Source: Rhizobium mayense (GTDB taxonomy: Bacteria; Pseudomonadota; Alphaproteobacteria; Rhizobiales; Rhizobiaceae). Taken from it: DNA of 64,000 bases. The position numbers and the translations under genes were made by a program. Positions 35,448 through 44,577 of the stretch are shown piece by piece. Where the stretch lies: contig NZ_JARFYM010000002.1 in assembly GCF_030272705.1 (NCBI RefSeq), positions 434,001-498,000 on the forward strand, given 5' to 3'. Each line of letters opens with the position of its first letter. Position 1 is the stretch's first letter. The notes below the pieces were generated by a model. It saw only the letters and a list, made by a program, of their open reading frames with translations. It did no database searches and was not told where the DNA came from.

Positions 35448-35469
35448 AAAAAAGGCCGCTCAAGCGGCC
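35448..35469 (-). terminator. Intrinsic terminator overlapping the groES stop codon
   Basis: On the minus strand GGCCGC-TTGA-GCGGCC forms a 6-bp GC stem directly followed by six T. The TGA stop of groES lies within the loop and stem edge (35460-35462). It lies between groES and groEL, so groEL would be expressed by readthrough, and a ribosome finishing groES would physically block the stem. Confidence 0.7.
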
Positions 35470-35774
35470 CTCTTGTCTGCGGCCTGGGTCTCGATGATGC
35501 CCAGAACGTCGCTTTCGTTCATGATCAGCAAATCTTCACCACTGATCTTGATCTCCGTGCCGGACCATTTATCGAACAGGATGCGATTGCCGGTCTTCAC
35601 ATCAAGCGGCTCGATCTGGCCGGCCTCGTTGCGTGCTCCAGAGCCGACGGCGACGACCTCACCTTCCTGCGGTTTTTCCTTGGCGGTGTCCGGAATAATA
35701 ATGCCGCCCTTGGTTTTTTCCTCAGACTCGACGCGACGGACGAGAATGCGATCATGAAGCGGTCGGAACGTCAT
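35460..35774 (-). CDS. groES: GroES co-chaperonin
   Basis: The ATG at 35774 has GGAGGAGAAT before it; the frame's ten earlier codons are leader. The 104-residue protein shows [20 protein letters not shown], the mobile loop [20 protein letters not shown], and [20 protein letters not shown]. Length and motifs are normal for rhizobial GroES, in contrast to the damaged GroEL downstream. It forms the heptameric lid of the chaperonin. Control by HrcA is suggested by the CIRCE element upstream. Confidence 0.95.
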   Translation of the reverse strand: MTFRPLHDRILVRRVESEEKTKGGIIIPDTAKEKPQEGEVVAVGSGARNEAGQIEPLDVKTGNRILFDKWSGTEIKISGEDLLIMNESDVLGIIETQAADKRAA

Positions 35775-35912
35775 ATTCTCCTCCTGGCAGGCGATGATGA
35801 TCAATGCTCCCGTGCCCGGACCGGACGATCAGTCCGGGGGTGCCGAGGCTCTCCAGCGTTCACTAGAATTGATCTGGTTTAGCGCATTTTCAAGAGAGAA
35901 AGAGCGAAAATA

Positions 35913-35939
35913 TTGGCACTCTGCGCCGCCGACTGCTAA
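35913..35939. promoter_or_regulatory. CIRCE element (HrcA operator)
   Basis: TTGGCACTC-N9-GACTGCTAA matches the CIRCE consensus TTAGCACTC-N9-GAGTGCTAA with one mismatch in each arm and exactly nine bases between. It lies about 140 bp upstream of the groES start codon. HrcA is the known repressor for this site; no hrcA gene is in the window. Confidence 0.85.
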
Positions 35940-35941
35940 CG

Positions 35942-35970
35942 CAATTGAAAGGACCGCAAATTCGGTCCAA
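35942..35970 (-). promoter_or_regulatory. Candidate groES promoter with an internal dyad
   Basis: On the minus strand TTGGAC and CAATTG are 17 bp apart, so transcription would begin inside the CIRCE element, the usual arrangement. The -10 match is poor. The spacer contains a further dyad, GGACCG-N6-CGGTCC (35951-35968). A CTTGAA sequence on the minus strand further down (about 35889-35894) could alternatively belong to an RpoH promoter. Confidence 0.35.
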
Positions 35971-36014
35971 TCGCTCGATCTTTCGCAGATGTTTCAGCCG
36001 GCAAACGGGCTGTT

Positions 36015-38024
36015 CTAACCATTTTCCAACCAGCGCACCTCCTCGTGAGAAAGCTGAATGTCAAAGGCGCCGAGGCTGTGATTGAGCTCGGCCAGCGAAC
36101 GGGGACCGATCAGCGGAATGACCGGCCAGGGTTGCTGCAGCACATAGGCCAGCGCGACCTGGATCGGATCCTTTCCAAGCCGTTTTCCCAATTCTTCAGC
36201 ACGATCTCTGCGCGCAAAATTCGTCTCCGAATACCATGCACGGGCCAGTTCCGGATCGCTGAACCTGCCGCGGCCGGCGCGGTCGGTAAAGAAGCCGCGC
36301 GCCTGGCTCGACCATGCGAAATTGGTGACTTTTCGGTCCGCGAGCCACGATTTCCATTCGGCGTCTGATGAAGCGATACAGCCGGCCCAAACGGGTTGAA
36401 CCATGTCGGCGAGCGAGAAATTGTTCGAAAGCACGCTTGGCTTCGTTTTGCCGGTGCGTTCGGCATAGGCAATCGCTTCATCCATGCGCTCGCGCGTCCA
36501 GTTGGAACCGCCAACCGGGCCGCGAATGCGTCCTGCCCTGACTTCGGCATCCATGGCGTCGACGAATTCGCCTACCGGAATATCCGGGTTGTCGCGATGC
36601 ATGAAATAGATGTCGACATAGTCGCTCTTCAACCGGTCCAGACTGACGGTTAGCTGCTTGCCGATGACATCGGGATAACAAAGCGGGCTATGCGCCCCTT
36701 TCTCTATGATCATCACCTGCTCACGGACGCCACGGCTTTGCATCCATTCGCCGATCAGCCGGTCCTGCGTCCCGCCGCCATATTGAAAGGCGGAATCGAT
36801 CAGATTTCCGCCGGCCTCGAAGAAGGCGTCGAGAACGATCGCCGCACCGGGAAAAGTGGAAAACTCCATCATGCCGAGCGCCGCCTTCGACATCTCTTTC
36901 GGCAAACCAGCGATCCTGCCGCGCGCCACATGGTCTTGCCGGCGTGCAAGTACATCGCCGCGCAGCGTCCGGGTGCGGACAGAAGGCGTCTCCAGAGCGT
37001 ATTCGAGGCCGATGGCAGCGCGCCATTTGTCCATCACCCGCAGATTGCCGAGCGTGTCCGCCCGCGTCATGCCGGGATAGGCGAATTCCTTGCGGCCCGC
37101 GCGGATCGCTGCTCCCGCGGCATCAACCTCGAAACTGTAGATGTGACGCGGTTCGTCAACGAGAATATCCTGCCCCGCGCCATCGGCCGCAAAGAGCCGG
37201 ATCGTCGCCGTGCCGCCCTGCTTGCCGGCGGCAAACCAGAATTGATCAACCTCGATCCGTCCCTCCGTACCGAAAATGCGAAGGACATTGTCCTGTGCCA
37301 GCGACACCGAGCAGGAAAGCTCGGCGATGATGCCGTTCGGGAAATACAGCACCGCCGCGCTCCATTCGTCGACCCCGGTCTTACCGAGATGGCCGACGGC
37401 AAAGACTTTATCGGGCTCGATCACACCCGTTTCGCTGCCGATCCCGGCAATCAAACGCGCCATCGACACGGGATAGCCGCCGACATCGAGAATGCCGCCG
37501 CCGGCAAGATCGTTCGAAAACAAGCGGTGCCTGGGATCATACGGCAGCTTTGCGAAGCCGAAGCTGGATTTGATCAGGCGCACGTCACCGATTGCCCTCG
37601 CCTCGAGCTGCTCGATCAGCTTCGACGTCAATGGATGCAGGCGGTACATATAGGCTTCGCCGAGAAATGTGCCGGCCTGACGCGCGGCCTCCTGCATCGC
37701 CTCGGCTTCCGCAGCCGAAAGGCCCATCGGTTTTTCACAGAGCACGTGCTTGCCGTGCTCTGCCGCTTTGATCGCCCATTCGGCATGGCTCAGATGCGGT
37801 GTGGCGATATAGACGGCATCGATCGCCGGATCCGCCAACAGGGCATTATAGCCGTGGACGATACGCGCCCCCGGGAAAGTCTCGACAAGACCCGGCCTAT
37901 CAGGATTGCGCGTGCCGATTGCCTCGACGCGACCAGTCTCGGACTGTGCGACGCCTGCAAAGAAGTCAGCGGCGATCCGGCCGGGGCCAAGAATACCCCA
38001 GCGTATTTTATCCCTATTCGTCAT
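36015..38024 (-). CDS. Fusion of Gfo/Idh/MocA dehydrogenase and aldo/keto reductase
   Basis: The 669-residue protein joins two oxidoreductases in one frame. Residues 1-350 are a Gfo/Idh/MocA enzyme: nucleotide loop WGILGPGRIAADF (9-21), the catalytic CEKPMG (96-101) and DVGGYPVSMARLIAG (180-194). Residues 380-669 are an aldo/keto reductase with its tetrad intact: D410 and Y415 (NLIDSAFQYGGG), K442 (MIIEKGAH) and H476 (YFMHRDNP). The linker is about 30 residues. Both parts are NAD(P)-dependent and act on sugars, so the fusion could carry out two redox steps on one substrate. It is the last gene of the beta-galactoside operon, 63 bp after the beta-galactosidase. Confidence 0.9.
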   Translation of the reverse strand: MTNRDKIRWGILGPGRIAADFFAGVAQSETGRVEAIGTRNPDRPGLVETFPGARIVHGYNALLADPAIDAVYIATPHLSHAEWAIKAAEHGKHVLCEKPMGLSAAEAEAMQEAARQAGTFLGEAYMYRLHPLTSKLIEQLEARAIGDVRLIKSSFGFAKLPYDPRHRLFSNDLAGGGILDVGGYPVSMARLIAGIGSETGVIEPDKVFAVGHLGKTGVDEWSAAVLYFPNGIIAELSCSVSLAQDNVLRIFGTEGRIEVDQFWFAAGKQGGTATIRLFAADGAGQDILVDEPRHIYSFEVDAAGAAIRAGRKEFAYPGMTRADTLGNLRVMDKWRAAIGLEYALETPSVRTRTLRGDVLARRQDHVARGRIAGLPKEMSKAALGMMEFSTFPGAAIVLDAFFEAGGNLIDSAFQYGGGTQDRLIGEWMQSRGVREQVMIIEKGAHSPLCYPDVIGKQLTVSLDRLKSDYVDIYFMHRDNPDIPVGEFVDAMDAEVRAGRIRGPVGGSNWTRERMDEAIAYAERTGKTKPSVLSNNFSLADMVQPVWAGCIASSDAEWKSWLADRKVTNFAWSSQARGFFTDRAGRGRFSDPELARAWYSETNFARRDRAEELGKRLGKDPIQVALAYVLQQPWPVIPLIGPRSLAELNHSLGAFDIQLSHEEVRWLENG

Positions 38025-38087
38025 GATGAAATGTCCTTTTGATTTGATTGGCGCTCCTCACAATGGAGGGACGCCGCAAAGCTGGTG

Positions 38088-40253
38088 TCAGTTCAACTCC
38101 ACGATCGCGCAGCCATAAGCTTCGAGGGACAGAGCGCCTGACACCGGCTTGCCGCCGTCAAGAAGATTGATCCCGGCCGGCACGCCGGTCAGTTCGGCGC
38201 GCTGATCGACGTAGTTTTGGATGAACAGGAGACGCCGTTCGCCATTCTGGCGCATCGTCACTTCGACACCACCAGGCAGATCGGCGATCAACGGCTCGAC
38301 CCCTGCCTCCGCAAAGGTTCGGTCGGCGACGGCGGCCGTCAGCTCCGGCGTCAGATAGGTGCCGAGATAGAGAACCCTGCCGCCGCCGAGCTTGCGCGAA
38401 GTCGCCATCGGCACCCCTTCGGCGTAACGGTTCGACCAAGTCGCCACCACCTCGACATCATCAGCAACCGCCAGGTTCTCATAGAAATGGGCCGCCTCGA
38501 GCTCGCGATTGCCGATCGTGAAACGGCGGACGCGGCGATGGGATTCAGCGGGGCGGTTGGGAGGTACGACCAATCCACCGGAGCGTCCCATGACATCGAA
38601 AAGGCCATTGGCGCCCGGTGCCGCAAGCCGGCCAAAATCCTCGACCTTCACGCCGGTCATCCGCGAGAGCGATGAACCAGGCGCCGTCTCGCGGATGACG
38701 TGGTTGTTTTCATCACGAGTGCCGGTGCGAGCGCCGATGATCACGGTGCCGCCGGCGCGGGCAAAGGCCTCGAGCCGTTCGGTCCAGCCATCCCTCCACA
38801 TCACCCAGTGCGGAACGTACAGGAGCTTCAATCGCGAAAGATCGTCTTCCGGATGAATGAAGCCGCAAGCGATGCCGCGGTCGTAGCAATATTGATGCAG
38901 CAAGACCGCGTCGTCCTGTGGGCTCGGCAGGCCGATCGAATAGGTCTTGTGCGCCTCCTGATTATCGAAATCGGAGCCTGCGATGCCGATATCCATACGG
39001 ACATGGGTGCCGAGGATCTTGTCCTTGAGCATCGTCATCTCGGTAGCGAAGCGTTTCGCCTCATCGTAACGATGGCGCGGCACGTCGTCGTGATCGATGA
39101 CGCCCATCCAGTAGATTTCCGCGCCGAAATGCGCCGGCCGCCAACGGAAGAACATCAGACCATCGGCACCGCGCGCGACGGAGGACATCGCCATGCGCCG
39201 CATTTCGCCGGGCTCCGGCGTCAGCGTGCAGAAGCCCGGCTGGCTGCCGAAGCTGGATTGCTGCTCCGGAACGATATAGTTGCCTGAAAAACCGCGGCAG
39301 ATATCGAGATGCAGCGCCTGCACCTTGGCGTGATTGCCGATGCGCTGGAACTCGTCATAGAGCATCGGGTAGATATCGTAGCCGACAAAATCGAGATCGG
39401 TGGAGAACTGACCGCGGAAGTCGATATCGCGCAACCCGCCGAGATTGTGGAAGATGAACCAATCGGCCTTGGTCGCGCGCAGGATTTCCACCTGATCGTG
39501 CTGGAAACGCGCCGTCGCAAAGGCCAGGAAGCGGTGGTAATCCTGCAAATGCCCCGGACTTGGGAAGGTCGGCGCGAAATCCAGGGGAAGGACCACCTGA
39601 CCGAAATCGTCATAGGCCGTTGCCCAGAAATCGCCGCCCCAGGCGAAGTTAAGCTTTTCGATCGTGCTGTATTTATCCGCTAGATACGCCTGGAATTCCT
39701 TCAGCGTCACGGGCGAGAAGGATTCCGGCATGCTCGTATTGAGCTCATTGTCCGTCTGCCAGCCGATGATATGGGGGTTGTCCCGATAATGCTCGGCCAT
39801 CGCCCTGGTAATGCGCTTGCTGTGCTCGCGGAAAACAGGGCTCGCGGTATCGGCGTGCTGGCGCGAACCGTGGCTCATCTTCCGGCCGTTGCCGTCGACG
39901 CGAAGGATTTCCGGGTGAGCCTCCGTCAGCCAGCGCGGCGGCGTTGCCGTCGGCGTGCACATGATGGTGCTGAGACCATGACGGCCAAGGACCGCGATGG
40001 CGCGATCGAAGAGATCGAAATCGAAAGTACCCAGCTTCGGCTCGAACAGATGCCAGGCGAACTCGCCGAGACGGACGACATTGAAGCTAGCTTCGGCCAT
40101 ACGCTTGGCGTCGCGTTCCCAATAGCTTTCATCGACATGTTCCGGATAGTGTGGCGCGCCGACCAGAAACCTGTCGGTCTTGATCGGACGCCATACGGAA
40201 AGGTCCTTGGTACTGCTGCTGACTGACACGGTATCGGGCTCCTGAAGGATCAT
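38088..40253 (-). CDS. Beta-galactosidase, glycoside hydrolase family 42
   Basis: The ATG at 40253 overlaps the ATPase stop (ATGA); the frame's earlier codons lie inside that gene. The 721-residue protein has LVGAPHYPEHVDESYWERDA at the start of the barrel, PTATPPRWLTEAHPEILRVD (101-120), the acid/base E170 in GWQTDNELN, and the likely nucleophile E330 in NYIVPEQQSSFG. A trimerisation domain and a C-terminal beta domain follow. No signal peptide is present, so it hydrolyses imported beta-galactosides in the cytoplasm. Coupling to the ABC ATPase supports this. Confidence 0.93.
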   Translation of the reverse strand: MILQEPDTVSVSSSTKDLSVWRPIKTDRFLVGAPHYPEHVDESYWERDAKRMAEASFNVVRLGEFAWHLFEPKLGTFDFDLFDRAIAVLGRHGLSTIMCTPTATPPRWLTEAHPEILRVDGNGRKMSHGSRQHADTASPVFREHSKRITRAMAEHYRDNPHIIGWQTDNELNTSMPESFSPVTLKEFQAYLADKYSTIEKLNFAWGGDFWATAYDDFGQVVLPLDFAPTFPSPGHLQDYHRFLAFATARFQHDQVEILRATKADWFIFHNLGGLRDIDFRGQFSTDLDFVGYDIYPMLYDEFQRIGNHAKVQALHLDICRGFSGNYIVPEQQSSFGSQPGFCTLTPEPGEMRRMAMSSVARGADGLMFFRWRPAHFGAEIYWMGVIDHDDVPRHRYDEAKRFATEMTMLKDKILGTHVRMDIGIAGSDFDNQEAHKTYSIGLPSPQDDAVLLHQYCYDRGIACGFIHPEDDLSRLKLLYVPHWVMWRDGWTERLEAFARAGGTVIIGARTGTRDENNHVIRETAPGSSLSRMTGVKVEDFGRLAAPGANGLFDVMGRSGGLVVPPNRPAESHRRVRRFTIGNRELEAAHFYENLAVADDVEVVATWSNRYAEGVPMATSRKLGGGRVLYLGTYLTPELTAAVADRTFAEAGVEPLIADLPGGVEVTMRQNGERRLLFIQNYVDQRAELTGVPAGINLLDGGKPVSGALSLEAYGCAIVELN

Positions 40254-41398
40254 TTGTCGAGGATCGGCTTGCGGACCGTGATGGTCCGCTCGTCCTTGGC
40301 GGAAAACAGGTAGACTTCGCGCGGATCGATCCGAAGGCTGATCGGCGCATCGGCATCGATGCCGGCAACATGGCCGACCTGCACGGTGATGTTGCCGGTG
40401 CCGCTTTCGGAGCTGACGCATTGCAACTCTCCGGCGTCGACATAAAGGATAGTTTCTCGCCCTAGATGCTCGACGAGCCGGACGCGGCCGGAGATCGTGA
40501 CGTCAGGAGATGCGGCGTCTTCCTGAACGGCGATGTTTTCCGGACGGATACCGAGGGTCAACGTCGTTCCCCTCTGCGCCGAAGCACCAGTTGCCAGCTC
40601 CACGGCGATCGGCGCCAGGCCTGGCGCGGAGACAGTCACCCTGCCTCCCGACACGTCGTCGACCGTTACAGGGAAGAAATTCATCCGCGGTGCGCCGAGA
40701 AAGCCGGCAACGAAAAGATTGTCGGGGTTGCGATAAAGTTCTAGCGGCGAGCCGACCTGTTCGATGACGCCGCGATTGAGAACCACGATCCGGCTCGCCA
40801 TCGTCATTGCTTCGATCTGGTCGTGGGTCACGTAAACCATCGTCGCGCCGAGTTCGGCATGCAGGCCGCTCAACTCGACGCGCATCTGCGTGCGAAGAGC
40901 GGCATCGAGGTTCGACAGCGGTTCGTCGAACAGAAAGACATCGGGCGAACGAGTAATCGCCCGACCGATCGCGACGCGTTGGCGCTGACCGCCAGAAAGC
41001 TGCTTCGGCCGCTTTTCGAGCTGATCGGTGATCCTGAGGATCTTAGCGGCGCGCATCACCGCCGCGTCGATCTCCGCCTTCGGGTGCTTGGCCATGCGCA
41101 GCCCGAAGCCCATGTTTTCGGCGACCGTCATATGCGGATAGAGTGCATAGGACTGGAACACCATGGCAATGCCGCGATCCCCGGGTTCCGCCTTGCTGAC
41201 ATCGCGGCCATTGATGAGAATCTGGCCTGAGGAGATCGATTCCAGACCGGCGATCGATTTCAGAAGAGTGGACTTGCCGCAACCGGAAGGGCCGACCATG
41301 ACGATGAACTCGCCCTGCTCGACGGAGAGATCGATGCCACGCAGGGCATGATAGGCGCCATAGTTCTTATTGACATGTCGAAGTTCGAGACTGGTCAT
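40250..41398 (-). CDS. Sugar ABC transporter ATP-binding protein, MalK/UgpC type
   Basis: The ATG at 41398 (MTSLELRHVNKNYGAYHALR) is preferred over one 11 codons earlier. The 382-residue protein has Walker A GPSGCGKSTLL, Q-loop VFQSYALYP, signature LSGGQRQRVAIGRA, Walker B LFDEPLSNLDA, the switch His in YVTHDQIEAMT, and a full MalK-type regulatory domain (FFPVTVDDVSGG..., LGIRPENIAV). It lies between the permeases and the beta-galactosidase, so it energises galactoside uptake. Confidence 0.95.
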   Translation of the reverse strand: MTSLELRHVNKNYGAYHALRGIDLSVEQGEFIVMVGPSGCGKSTLLKSIAGLESISSGQILINGRDVSKAEPGDRGIAMVFQSYALYPHMTVAENMGFGLRMAKHPKAEIDAAVMRAAKILRITDQLEKRPKQLSGGQRQRVAIGRAITRSPDVFLFDEPLSNLDAALRTQMRVELSGLHAELGATMVYVTHDQIEAMTMASRIVVLNRGVIEQVGSPLELYRNPDNLFVAGFLGAPRMNFFPVTVDDVSGGRVTVSAPGLAPIAVELATGASAQRGTTLTLGIRPENIAVQEDAASPDVTISGRVRLVEHLGRETILYVDAGELQCVSSESGTGNITVQVGHVAGIDADAPISLRIDPREVYLFSAKDERTITVRKPILDK

Positions 41399-41458
41399 GC
41401 TTCTAGGCTCGCAGTGAAAGGATTGGCACAAGGGCGGGAACGGCGTCGGACAAGATCA

Positions 41459-42310
41459 TCATCCCTTCACCGCCCCCATGGTGAGCCCGGCGATGAAGTG
41501 TCGCTGCATCAGAAAGAACATGACGACCGGCGGCACCGCGACGACGATCGTGCCGGCGGAAATCAGATTCCAGGCGGAGACCCATTCGCCGCGCAAATTG
41601 GCAAGACCGGCGGTCACCGGCTTGACCGTGTCGCTTACCGTCAGCACCACAGCCCAGAAATAATCGTTCCAGACGAAGGTGAAGATGAGGATGGCGAGTG
41701 CGGCAAGCGCCGGGCGAACCAGCGGGATCACCACATGAACGAGCGTCTGGAAGGGCGAGGCGCCCTCCGCCCTCGCCGCCTGAAACAATTCATCCGGCAG
41801 CGCGGCGATGAAGTTGCGCATGAACAGCGTCGCAAAACCCGTCTGAAAGGCGATGTGGAAGATGATCAGCGCGCCCGTCGTGTCATAGAGGCCGATGCGC
41901 ACCATCAGGTCGCGCACCGGTATCATCATGATCTGATAGGGCAGGAAATTGCCGCCGACGAAGAGCGCGAAAACCAGCATGTTGCCGCGAAACCGGTAGC
42001 GCGCCAACACAAAGCCGGCGAGCGTGCTCAAGGTCAACACGCCGATCACGGCTGGTATGGTGATCGTCAGGCTGTTCAGGAAATAACGCGCCATCGGCGT
42101 CTGGTTGAAGACAGAGGTATAATTCTCGACCAGGCCGAACTGCGTCGGCCATCCCCAGAGATTGCCGCCCATCACATCCTGCGTCGAACGGAACGAGGTG
42201 AGGACGACGGCAAAGAGCGGGCACAGCCAGAGGATCAGGATGGCAAGAACGGCGATGAAATAAAAACGACGCTGCCAGATGGCATCTTCGGGGATAGGGC
42301 GCGGATACAT
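41459..42310 (-). CDS. Sugar ABC transporter permease, MalG/UgpE family
   Basis: The ATG at 42310 shares a base with the stop of the MalF-type gene (TGATG); the much longer open frame to 43066 is antisense-free overlap with that gene and is not used. The 283-residue protein has six helices, the EAA loop ELFQAARAEGASPFQTLVHV followed by VIPLVRP, and the end HFIAGLTMGAVKG. It pairs with the upstream permease. Confidence 0.93.
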   Translation of the reverse strand: MYPRPIPEDAIWQRRFYFIAVLAILILWLCPLFAVVLTSFRSTQDVMGGNLWGWPTQFGLVENYTSVFNQTPMARYFLNSLTITIPAVIGVLTLSTLAGFVLARYRFRGNMLVFALFVGGNFLPYQIMMIPVRDLMVRIGLYDTTGALIIFHIAFQTGFATLFMRNFIAALPDELFQAARAEGASPFQTLVHVVIPLVRPALAALAILIFTFVWNDYFWAVVLTVSDTVKPVTAGLANLRGEWVSAWNLISAGTIVVAVPPVVMFFLMQRHFIAGLTMGAVKG

Positions 42311-43194
42311 CAGGCCCCTCTTTCTTCGATGCGGATGATGCGCGTGAGGTACCAGACGATGAAGACCGCCATGATCACGAACAGAACCGAGGCGATCGCC
42401 GCGCCATAGCCGAAGCGGTAGGAGAAGATCGACTGTTCGAACATCTGGTAGGCGAGCACTTCGGAAGAGCCGAACGGCCCGCCCTGGGTCATGACCGACA
42501 CCATGTCGAAGGATCGAAGCGCCCCGACGACGGTTACGGCAATGGCGATAAAGGTGACCTGTGTCAGTTGCGGCAGGACGATATGGCGCAGCATGTTCCA
42601 GCCTCTGGCCCCGTCCACCCGGCCGGCGCCGATCAATTCCTCGCTGAGATTGTTGAGGCCGGCAAGGTAAAGCACCATGCAGAAGGCGATCTGCGGCCAA
42701 AGTGCTGCGATGACGATTGCAAACGTCACGAAGCGCTCGTCCGACAGCACGGCCGGCGCTGTTGCACCGAAGAAACCGAAGATCAGGGCGAGCAATCCCA
42801 GTTGCGGCGTGTAGACCCAGGTGAAGACGACGCCGACGGCGACCGAGGCCAACACCAACGGGATGAAGAACAACGACTTCATCAGCCGCATGCCGCGGAT
42901 CTTCTGGTTGACCAGCAGGGCGATCGCCAGTCCCAGGGGCGGCGCAGCCATGAACATGATCAGCCAGATGACATTGTTCCTCAGCGAGACATAGAACTGC
43001 GGATCGTTGAAAAGCTCGACATAATTTCCGAAGCCGATCCAGGTCATCGGGCTGAAGCCATCCCAATCATGCAGGCTGATCCAGAGGCTCTCGACTGCCG
43101 ACCAGAGGATCACGACGGAAAAGAGAATGGCAGCCGGCAATATCAGCAAAGTCGGGGTGAGCCACCAGCGATGGCGGCGCCAGGGTGTCATCAT
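42310..43194 (-). CDS. Sugar ABC transporter permease, MalF/UgpA family
   Basis: The 294-residue protein has six membrane helices beginning WLTPTLLILPAAILFSVVIL. The EAA loop is ELIGAGRVDGARGWNMLRHI followed by VLPQLTQ; the two alanines of the usual EAA are changed to isoleucine and glycine around the loop, but the DGA core is kept. It follows the binding-protein gene after 66 bp that contain a stem-loop. Confidence 0.92.
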   Translation of the reverse strand: MMTPWRRHRWWLTPTLLILPAAILFSVVILWSAVESLWISLHDWDGFSPMTWIGFGNYVELFNDPQFYVSLRNNVIWLIMFMAAPPLGLAIALLVNQKIRGMRLMKSLFFIPLVLASVAVGVVFTWVYTPQLGLLALIFGFFGATAPAVLSDERFVTFAIVIAALWPQIAFCMVLYLAGLNNLSEELIGAGRVDGARGWNMLRHIVLPQLTQVTFIAIAVTVVGALRSFDMVSVMTQGGPFGSSEVLAYQMFEQSIFSYRFGYGAAIASVLFVIMAVFIVWYLTRIIRIEERGA

Positions 43195-43215
43195 TTTATA
43201 TCCTCTTTCGGTTTG

Positions 43216-43243
43216 GAGAGGCGAAGCGGCTGCTCCGCCTCTC
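43216..43243 (-). terminator. Stem-loop between binding protein and permease genes
   Basis: GAGAGGCG / CGCCTCTC pair over 8 bp, continue past one A-C mismatch with three more pairs, and close on a 4-nt loop. It starts 17 bp after the binding-protein stop. There is no T-run, so it is more likely a 3'-end stabiliser or processing site than a full terminator. Confidence 0.45.
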
Positions 43244-43260
43244 GGTCGCTGGGAGGAGAC

Positions 43261-44532
43261 TTAGATTTTGTAGATGCGCTTGCGCGTGCCCTCGAGCCGC
43301 TTCAGGATCACGTCGCGCCGTTCGGGCTTCGCCATGAATTCCTGGAAGCCGACGAGGCCGGCCTGCGCCATGTCGGGATCGCTGTCGCGGTCGTAATATT
43401 GCGACGTGCCCTTGACCGTCTTCAGCGCCTCGACGGCGGCATTAACGAGAGGGTCCTTGCTCGGCGGCAGATCGTTGCGCGGCGGAACGTTGCCGCCGGG
43501 CTCCAGATAGGGGCCGAGATTTTCCTGACGGTAGAAATAGGCCAGGAACTCGCGGGCGCCCTGCTTGTTCTTCGCGCTTGTCGGAATATGAACCGAATTC
43601 AGCGAGAACTCCTCGAAACGGCCAACCTTCGGGTCTATCGTCGGGAATGGCGCGAAAGCCAGCTGGCCGAGCTCTTCTTTCGGGAAGACGTAGCGGACGA
43701 ACGCGCCGAGATTCATCATGCCCGCTTTCTTCTGCGCCAGAAGCGCACCCGCTTCCTGCCAGCCGAAGGACGTGTTGTTCGGCGTGAAAAAGTCCTGCTT
43801 GAGCAAGGTTTCCCATTGGTCGAAGACCGGTTTGAGCGCCGGATCGAGGTAGCTCATCTCGCCGTTCATCAGCGCCATATGCTTGTCGAGGCCGTTGATG
43901 CGCAGATTCATCTGGTCGAACCAGCCGGCGGCAGGCCACAATTCCTTGGTGCCCATGGCAATCGGCGTCAGGTTGGCGCTCTTGCATTTCGCCCCGAACG
44001 CCAGGAAATCATCCCAGCTTGTCGGCACCGATGTGCCGAGCTGGTTGAACACATCCTTGCGATAGAACATGCCCCACAGCGTTCCGCCCGTCGGCAGGCC
44101 GTATTGCTTGCCATCGACGGTGACTGCGCCTGTCGCGGCACCCAGCACATCCTTGTATTTCTCTTTTTCGAAAAGGTCGGAAATATCGTCGAAAAGGCCG
44201 CGCTTGACGAAGGCGCGCATGCGGTTCCCGGAAAACCAGAAGCAGACGTCCGGGGCGCCCGCGACGAGATAATTGCGGATCGCGGTCTTGTGCGCCTCGT
44301 GGTCCATATTATTGACCACAACCTTGACGCCGGCCTGCTTGCCGAAGTCATCGGCAATCTTGCGCAGGACTGCGAGCGCATCGGCATTGCTCTCGTCGGA
44401 AATGATGTTGATGTCCTGGGCCTGCGCAATGGCCGGCATGGGCAAACCCGCCAGGGCGGTGGCGGAAACCACCCCTGCGCCCTTTAGAAAACTACGCCGG
44501 CTTGATGGCCGTCCAAGCAATTCGAAAGTCAT
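43261..44532 (-). CDS. Sugar ABC transporter binding protein with Tat signal
   Basis: GGGAGGAG precedes the ATG at 44532. The 423-residue protein has a clear twin-arginine leader, RPSSRRSFLKGAGVVSATAL, cut after ...AIAQA, so it is exported folded. The mature protein is a family 1 binding protein (INIISDESNADALAVLRKIA, APDVCFWFSGNRMRAF, DGKQYGLPTGGTLWGMFYRK, TSWDDFLAFGAKCKS). As first gene of the operon ending in GH42, it probably binds beta-galactosides or galacto-oligosaccharides. Confidence 0.92.
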   Translation of the reverse strand: MTFELLGRPSSRRSFLKGAGVVSATALAGLPMPAIAQAQDINIISDESNADALAVLRKIADDFGKQAGVKVVVNNMDHEAHKTAIRNYLVAGAPDVCFWFSGNRMRAFVKRGLFDDISDLFEKEKYKDVLGAATGAVTVDGKQYGLPTGGTLWGMFYRKDVFNQLGTSVPTSWDDFLAFGAKCKSANLTPIAMGTKELWPAAGWFDQMNLRINGLDKHMALMNGEMSYLDPALKPVFDQWETLLKQDFFTPNNTSFGWQEAGALLAQKKAGMMNLGAFVRYVFPKEELGQLAFAPFPTIDPKVGRFEEFSLNSVHIPTSAKNKQGAREFLAYFYRQENLGPYLEPGGNVPPRNDLPPSKDPLVNAAVEALKTVKGTSQYYDRDSDPDMAQAGLVGFQEFMAKPERRDVILKRLEGTRKRIYKI

Positions 44533-44577
44533 GCAAACTCCTCCCTTTGTGACGCTGACTGCCATTCTCCGTCAGGG

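Noticed and set aside
36690..38042. 450-codon plus-strand open frame
   Set aside because: Antisense shadow of the fused oxidoreductase gene, which has clear domains.
41459..43066. 535-codon minus-strand frame for the MalG-type permease
   Set aside because: The first 250 codons overlap the MalF-type permease in another frame; the TGATG junction at 42310 gives the normal-length protein.
42568..44487. 639-codon plus-strand open frame
   Set aside because: It lies antisense to the permease and binding-protein genes, is rich in Arg/Asp/His in the manner of a mirror frame, and has no family motif.
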